A DNA stretch of 64,000 nt from Marasmius tenuissimus (taxonomy: Eukaryota; Basidiomycota; Agaricomycetes; Agaricales; Marasmiaceae), in assembly GCA_029532415.1 (NCBI GenBank), contig JAQOTA010000014.1:310001-374000 (forward strand). Reading direction: 5' to 3'. The notes below the pieces were generated by a model. The model saw only the letters and a list, made by a program, of their open reading frames with translations, made no database searches and was not told the DNA's origin. Every line of letters starts with the position of its first letter. The first letter of the stretch is position 1. Shown one piece after another: positions 58,561 to 64,000 of the stretch. The translations under genes and the position numbers were made by a program.

Positions 58561-61130
58561 ACCGTTGACAATTCACGCAACGTAGCGACGGGCTTCAAAG
58601 TCTAAGGATAGATAGTCCTGACTAGGTGGTCGAGAATTAAAGGCACGGAACCATGTCATCATTTGGAGTGGATAACTGACAAACTCCCACATAACCTTCG
58701 TCGTATCAACCTGATCAAGAACCCAAAACGCGGGCTGAGATGTCGAGTCGTTCTTCCAATCAGCCTTCTCGCAGTCCGCACGTAGATACAGATCGTAGGT
58801 GATGGTGCCTTCAATGACCGAGATCTCTGCCATTCGTGCCCAACGAAAGGGACGTACACTGCCAAACAGATAGGCAATGTCCTTCACTCTCGAGTGATGC
58901 CTCAATGGTCAGCCAGTAAAGCTCCAATCATCCCTTTGATTGTATATCTGAGGAGTTGATGAGTGGGTTAAACATAGGTAGGCTGCAAGCGTGAAGATAT
59001 TTGGGAGGTCAAGGAATTACCCCCAGACAATAGATGAAGCGCAATACTGTATCAGTACGGAGGTGAACAGCGAGAAATGATACACAATCGACAAGAAGCT
59101 GACGATCGAGAACGTGTCTGAGTCGATACAAGTAAGAACATGAGAACGCATCCAAAAGAAAGCAACGTGCATCAAAAAAGCGAAAATAGAAGCAAAAGTG
59201 GGATTGGACGTCGAACCTGTAAACTAACAGAGAACGTTCCCTGCATGACAGCACCAGTTGGATGAGCTACTTCATGATCGTCGTCACCATTGTAGTCCCT
59301 GCCATCCCTCTGTTCTCCTATACTTCTACGACCTCCTTCATTGATATCGGCAGCTCCAGTTCCTGCCCTTCTCGCGAGACCACAAAACGGGTGATTGATC
59401 GGATGTGCATGACTGCTATCCCCATCTCCTGACAGACGCGCAGACAAGTCACAGGCTGGGACAATTCGGATGGACCCCCTGTGACCCAGTGACCAACCGA
59501 AAAATATTCGTCAATTTTGGGGCCTGTGACCTGTGACCATACGAATTGAGTAAAATAGGTCAGTATCTCAGTAGCGACAGATCTTGACCCTGGGATCTCG
59601 TTCGTCTATATCGATCATGTTGTTTCGTTGGGAGAGCTGTGATAGAGGAACAACAATGTTTCGGAATTTGTTGGCATCTAGGAGTGATTGCTGTTGTGAA
59701 GTGCGAGGCTTGATGACGGAGGTGATGGAAGAAAAGAGGGTTCGGGCACCACCTGTGGTTCTTCCCTCCATACGGTAGGTATCAGAGCCAAAACATTGCT
59801 CAGATCTGCCCGATAAATTAGATCTCCTTGACGCCAAGACAAAAGCGTCCAAACTCGTCCATCCAGTTCAAATCCTCCAGCTCCATGCCCATCTACAAGT
59901 CTAAGCCATCCAGAATAGAAGATTCTCGACCCCAAAACCCTCAAAAATCGCAGAAAAACCGAAGCCGCATCCCTGAAAATAGTGTGAGCTGCAAATTGCA
60001 ACCAGCTAAATGATCACTCATCGATCCAAATTCATACTGCTGCCGAAATTCGAAGCCTTCAAGACGACGGACAAGGTGCTGAAAGCAGAGGATAGCATTG
60101 GGCAAGGGATATCCAGGGTAGGGTGGACCGTGAACGAGTAGCGGGAGAATTGCGGAAAGGTTACATAGATCCATTTGAGCTTCACTCAAATGTGAATAAA
60201 TCGAGACAGAAGTTGACATGGGGGTTGGTGCAAAGTTTGGACCCACGCTCAGGAACGGTTGCCCGGACCGGATTGGCGTTCCTTTCTCTGCAAACGCCAT
60301 GTTGTCGCCTTGATGTGCTCGTTCCTGTTCCTCAGCTCAAAGCCCTTCAAGAATGCTACAAATGGACTGAACTGTTCATATGGTGCTCGAGTACTCCCTA
60401 CATAACAGAAAAAATAGGACGGTCGCTCCGACTTTCAATTATGCTGCTTTCATGTGTCTCGACCTGAATTCATACCCACATCTCCCAAACTTTAAAATCC
60501 TTGCGTCTGGTTTATTCCTCTACGATTTACCTCTTATGTCGGGATTGAAAGTCGAGTCAACAAATCAACCAAAGTCGTACTAATTGGTCACTCATCAACA
60601 TTGAACAAAGACGTGTCATACTTCAAGCTTCATAACCACACATGGGCCACGAGCTGTATAAAACAGAAGCAGTGTCAAGAAAATCTCAATTCTTGACCAC
60701 CACTGTCACCGTTCCCAATGGCCTCCTCTTGAAAACGACTACCAACATGCAGGTACACAGCGGCGCCCATTCTATACTTCGTCAACTTTGCAGTCCCGTA
60801 CGTCCTCTTCACCAATTCTCGACCGGAATGCAACCCATAATAAATGTTGAGCTCACCGAACATCTTTTTGTGGCGTTCGATCGAGATGACTAACCCTGAA
60901 GAGGTGCTCGCCACCTTTGCGAATCGAGTACGGCTTTCGGGCGGCCAAAGGAGCCGATTGATCACCAGTGTTGGCCATTCATGCGTTTTTGGATGGAGAA
61001 TGAGGAGAAGGCGCCAGTTCGGGGAGGAATTGGGCCTTAGGATACACGAGAATGTTTGAAGTTGGCTCGATGAAGGTGAAGTTGAAGGGTACAGGTACGC
61101 GGTGGAAAGGTCCTATGAGTCGAATTGTGA
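58561..61130. repeat. Module S, copy 3, parts 1 and middle
   Basis: Parallel to 15540-18170: shared anchors include GAAGCGCAATACTG near 59035, the VSREGQELEL coding block near 59360, the ALIPTVWREE block near 59770, and the ELVKRTYGTAKL block near 60810. It breaks off at about 61130 (after GGTGGAAAGGTCCTAT), where unrelated sequence starts, and resumes at about 63215. Confidence 0.55.
59447..59563. mobile_element. MITE remnant, related to 35120-35269
   Basis: Right terminus CCATACGAATTGAG followed by (A)AAATAGGTCAG and TA, the same as the right end of the 150-bp MITE. The left end is degenerate. Copies 1 and 3 of module S align on both sides (GACGCGCA.ACAA before, CAGTAGCGAC after), so this piece is an insertion present only in copy 3. 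Confidence 0.65.
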
Positions 61131-63214
61131 GGGATGTCGATGGTAGGTTACTTTTCATTTCCCTTCCTAGTTTTGTAGTACTGGCGGTAATGTACTTCTG
61201 CAGGTTACATGCTTCTTGACGTTGTCTATATGTACGGCGGTCTCGTGTTCATTTTCATGACCGAACAAATCGACTCGCTACTGCCCCCAAGCACAACATT
61301 GTCAGTGTCGGAGAGCGGACTACCGCGTAGTTGATGGGAGTGCATCTCGGCGGCCAAGACGAAGTACCACCGGGATGTAAGCTTGAATCCTCTCGTCAGT
61401 TTTCTTGCTTCAGTAAACCCACGCGTCTTTCTCTCTTTACGAAATTAGAGAAGTGACCAGGATCATTACGCATACAGAGGCAAGTACGTGCGCGTCTCAG
61501 TCCTTTTGCTTCCTGCTTCAAGTCAACCTTTTGCACTTTTCTGCTTTTGCTGTTTCATCTTCAGGTAACTCAAAGCTACTCGGCATACAAGAGACACGGT
61601 CCTCTTCCAACTCAGTGACGACCAACCCACTAACACAACTAATTCATTCAACATTCTCCGACCCTCCACTCCGAGAGACTGAACTCAAAGGCTACATAGA
61701 ACGAACGGCACCTACGACGACGGATCTGATACGGGATATCACTGTCCGCATATGATCAAAACTGCTTTTCCTCGGATGAGCGGTGTGTTGCATAGGGAGG
61801 ATTGAGAGAATTACCTCGGGGTTGAATTTGGGGTTGGGGTGGTGCGGATGAAGATTCGTGGATGGGTGGGTCTTTGAGAGGGTCGTCGTACAGAAGGTGG
61901 GGGAGATCTATTTTCGTCAGATTTGGATGGTCTTGGTGCTGGCTGGTTTGACGAGCCGACTCCAGAGAGAACGTGGACAGGGAGAAGACTCGGAAGAGCG
62001 TTACTGTCCTTCACTTGCATGGGTCAGTGTTTCAGTGTGATGAGTCGGGACAGTGTTTGATTAGAAGCACGACTTTTGACGTGCCTGTCTTCACTGTGCC
62101 TTCTACCTCGCTTTCGAATGGAAAAGATGAAAACATTGATGGGTACGGACGTTTTGGTCTGCTGGGGATCGATTGGCGGGTCTGGGGAGGAAACGGTTCG
62201 GATGACTCCTGGACGTAGTAAAGCTGTCGTTTGAGTCGACGGGGATGCAGGCCATACGAGAAAGGCTATTGTTGACTATTTCGGGATGAAGTGAGGGAGT
62301 GTGCATGTAGATTTGGCCGTTTACGCGGGTGAGACGAATGTTGGTCTTTACTTTCAGTTTCCCTTGCACACTTTCTCTCTTCGGATTTCAGTGCTACACC
62401 TTTACTTTGTTCGTGGACACTAAGGCGACTACTATCACCACGTGAAAACATTGATCGCATCGGTCGAACTCGAGAATATACTGTATGAACTGTATGTACC
62501 ACACAATCTAATTCTTAGCATACCTATGTTCTACCATCAAGCCTATGTCATTAGCCGCGATTCCAGCCTGTTTCAAGCAGAGATCGCAGCAAATTTTGGC
62601 CCAGATACACCATCACAGGTTTGTACTGCAATTCTCTATCTTTTCTCGTGGGTTTGACTGACTGCTACGTTCGGTAAAGGACAAATTTCTCTCTGTCGAA
62701 ATCCCCGACTCACTGAATGTTTAGGCTTGAAATCGGGCTGAAGGCGGACTGTATGTGACCCTGCCTCGTTATGTAGTCCAGTATTCATGCATTCGCGCTC
62801 TATCGGCGAGGCCTGAACTCAAGAGAACCCCGGCCATGTAAGAACCTGCCAGAGGTACTACCAAGACACTATGGTAGCCCTTGCCCTCGTTCGTCTGGTC
62901 AAGTGTCTTCGCTGTGAACATTGGAGGTTCTACAACGCTACAGCGACAGTGAATGAATGTAATCTCTCGGATTTTACTACTTATGAATGTGGAGGGAGGC
63001 AAAATTTAACAAGGAAACCGAGAGAACGCTACGCCAACCCATGTTCAAAAATCCTACCCAAACTGAGGACGTTTCGGCTCCAAATCCTCAGTCTCAAGGC
63101 GCCCGAGATCCCACCCATCTCTTCTTTGGATTCCTGGTAGCCCGGCTAAGCCAACCAGACTCACAATGCGACCGTCAAGATTCAACCATCCCCGATCTTA
63201 TATTCCAGAGCACC
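61131..63214. other. 2.1-kb insertion in module S, nature unknown
   Basis: Breaks the continuity of module S relative to copy 1. It contains the remnant at 61858-62218 (related to 312-648), the ACATTCTCCGACCCTC block shared with 22240, and short frames (62442-62657, 62871-63140) without recognised domains. No terminal repeats or target duplications were found by eye. Confidence 0.4.
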
Positions 63215-64000
63215 GGAAAGGAAATAGCTCGGGATCAGGATCAACCCGCCGACGTTCGCAACCATCGTGCTCGTCTCGATAGCTGGAGCACGAGTGATAG
63301 CTGGCACTACATCCGCGGCGATTCGGCCACGGCAGAGTGTGTTCTGTTGTTAAAGACCGGCTGTGACGAGGAAAGTCGCCCTTGTAGCGGACGTGTTCGC
63401 TGTGTGAATCAGGAAACATAATGTTCAAGCACTGGTGATGGAGTCGGAACTGACATCTGATGAATTGTCAATATTGGCGGATATGGGACGACGGGTGCAA
63501 AGCGAGATGTCTTCTATGTCGATGCGACTGGGTAAAATTCAATCTGAGAGTTCCTGTATTTTGAGGTCACTTCCAACCAGTGGCAAGGTACCTGGAAATG
63601 ACTGACTGCATTTTAGAACCTATACGTCGGCGAAATATACAACTTACCTCGTCCTAGAGATCGACACCCCGAGACTCTATCCGGGTCACAAGCACTCTGA
63701 GTACTTGAGAGTGTTGCCTCAGCAGCCACCCGGTCAAATTTCGACCGTTCCTTCAAGCCTTCACATCTCTGGGGCAGTTGATCAGTGTGCGAGTTGATGA
63801 ATTGCAGCAGATAACAGATAAAGCACAATACGATATTGCTCGAGCGAAGACAAGAAAAACAAGACATAAGTTCCACGAAAGCGGACAGTAGGAGCGTATC
63901 TGGATCGGTACAACTAAGAAAGCGAGAAAACCTCAGATGAAAAGTAGCGTGCATTGAGAAAGCGAGAACAAGCAAGTAAGATGGGATAAGAGCTCGGAGT
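63215..64000 (-). repeat. Module S, copy 3, part 2, running to the right edge
   Basis: Matches 18230-19000 nearly block for block (GATGGTTGCGAACGTCGGCG / GTTCACAGCC region, AGTGGCAAGGTACCTGGAAA, CTCGTCCTAGAGATCGACACC). A minus-strand hydrophobic frame at 63975-63613 corresponds to the one at 19014-18751. The function is unknown, and the module continues beyond the window. Confidence 0.55.

Noticed and set aside
1..64000. CRISPR array, prophage or bacterial operons
   Set aside because: No regularly spaced repeats of CRISPR type; introns, TE types and protein families are fungal.

Overview
The window looks like a stretch of a basidiomycete (Agaricomycete) genome. The evidence is the fungal TE set (a Ty1/copia element, a Ty3/gypsy chromovirus with a C-terminal chromodomain, and a Plavaka/KDZ-type transposase), introns of about 45-65 bp with GT..AG ends, and protein families I associate with Agaricomycetes (a 7-transmembrane family and a DUF6532-like protein). 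It is a repeat-rich, gene-poor region: almost every recognisable coding sequence is broken, and only one multi-exon gene (35981-38313, minus strand) reads as intact.

Layout. 1-2352: an LTR end running off the left edge, an unrecognised ORF remnant, and two head-to-head 3' fragments of a 7TM gene. 2933-9021: a complete Ty1/copia element (260-bp LTRs, TSD CAGAT) whose polyprotein frame has no frameshift but six TGA stops. 9027-35100: a mosaic of degenerate paralogous modules, with 7TM copies at about 10.9-12.0, 22.6-24.3 and 31.8-33.4 kb, 'S' modules at 15.5-19.1 and 25.8-28.2 kb, and a TA-flanked MITE at 30254-30518. 35120-35269: a second MITE. 35981-38313: the intact gene. 40453-42658: a TE-associated hypothetical gene with three TGA stops. 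43025-52933: a broken Plavaka transposase gene split by a gypsy chromovirus (45672-52484, 484-bp LTRs, TSD GCCAC), which is itself split by a 518-bp solo LTR (47676-48193, TSD TGCCA). 55671-64000: another 7TM copy and S module in the same order as at 22.6-28.2 kb, indicating an old segmental duplication, with a 2.1-kb insertion of unknown nature at about 61.13-63.21 kb.

How it fits together. This is a TE graveyard with traceable layers: Plavaka, then gypsy, then solo LTR. The nonsense mutations are strongly biased to TGA, often where a paralogue or the family norm has CGA or TGG. That fits C-to-T decay such as methyl-CpG deamination or a RIP-like process. The most unusual biology visible is the dispersed 7TM family with its co-duplicated unknown modules. 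I found no rRNA, convincing tRNA or CRISPR array.
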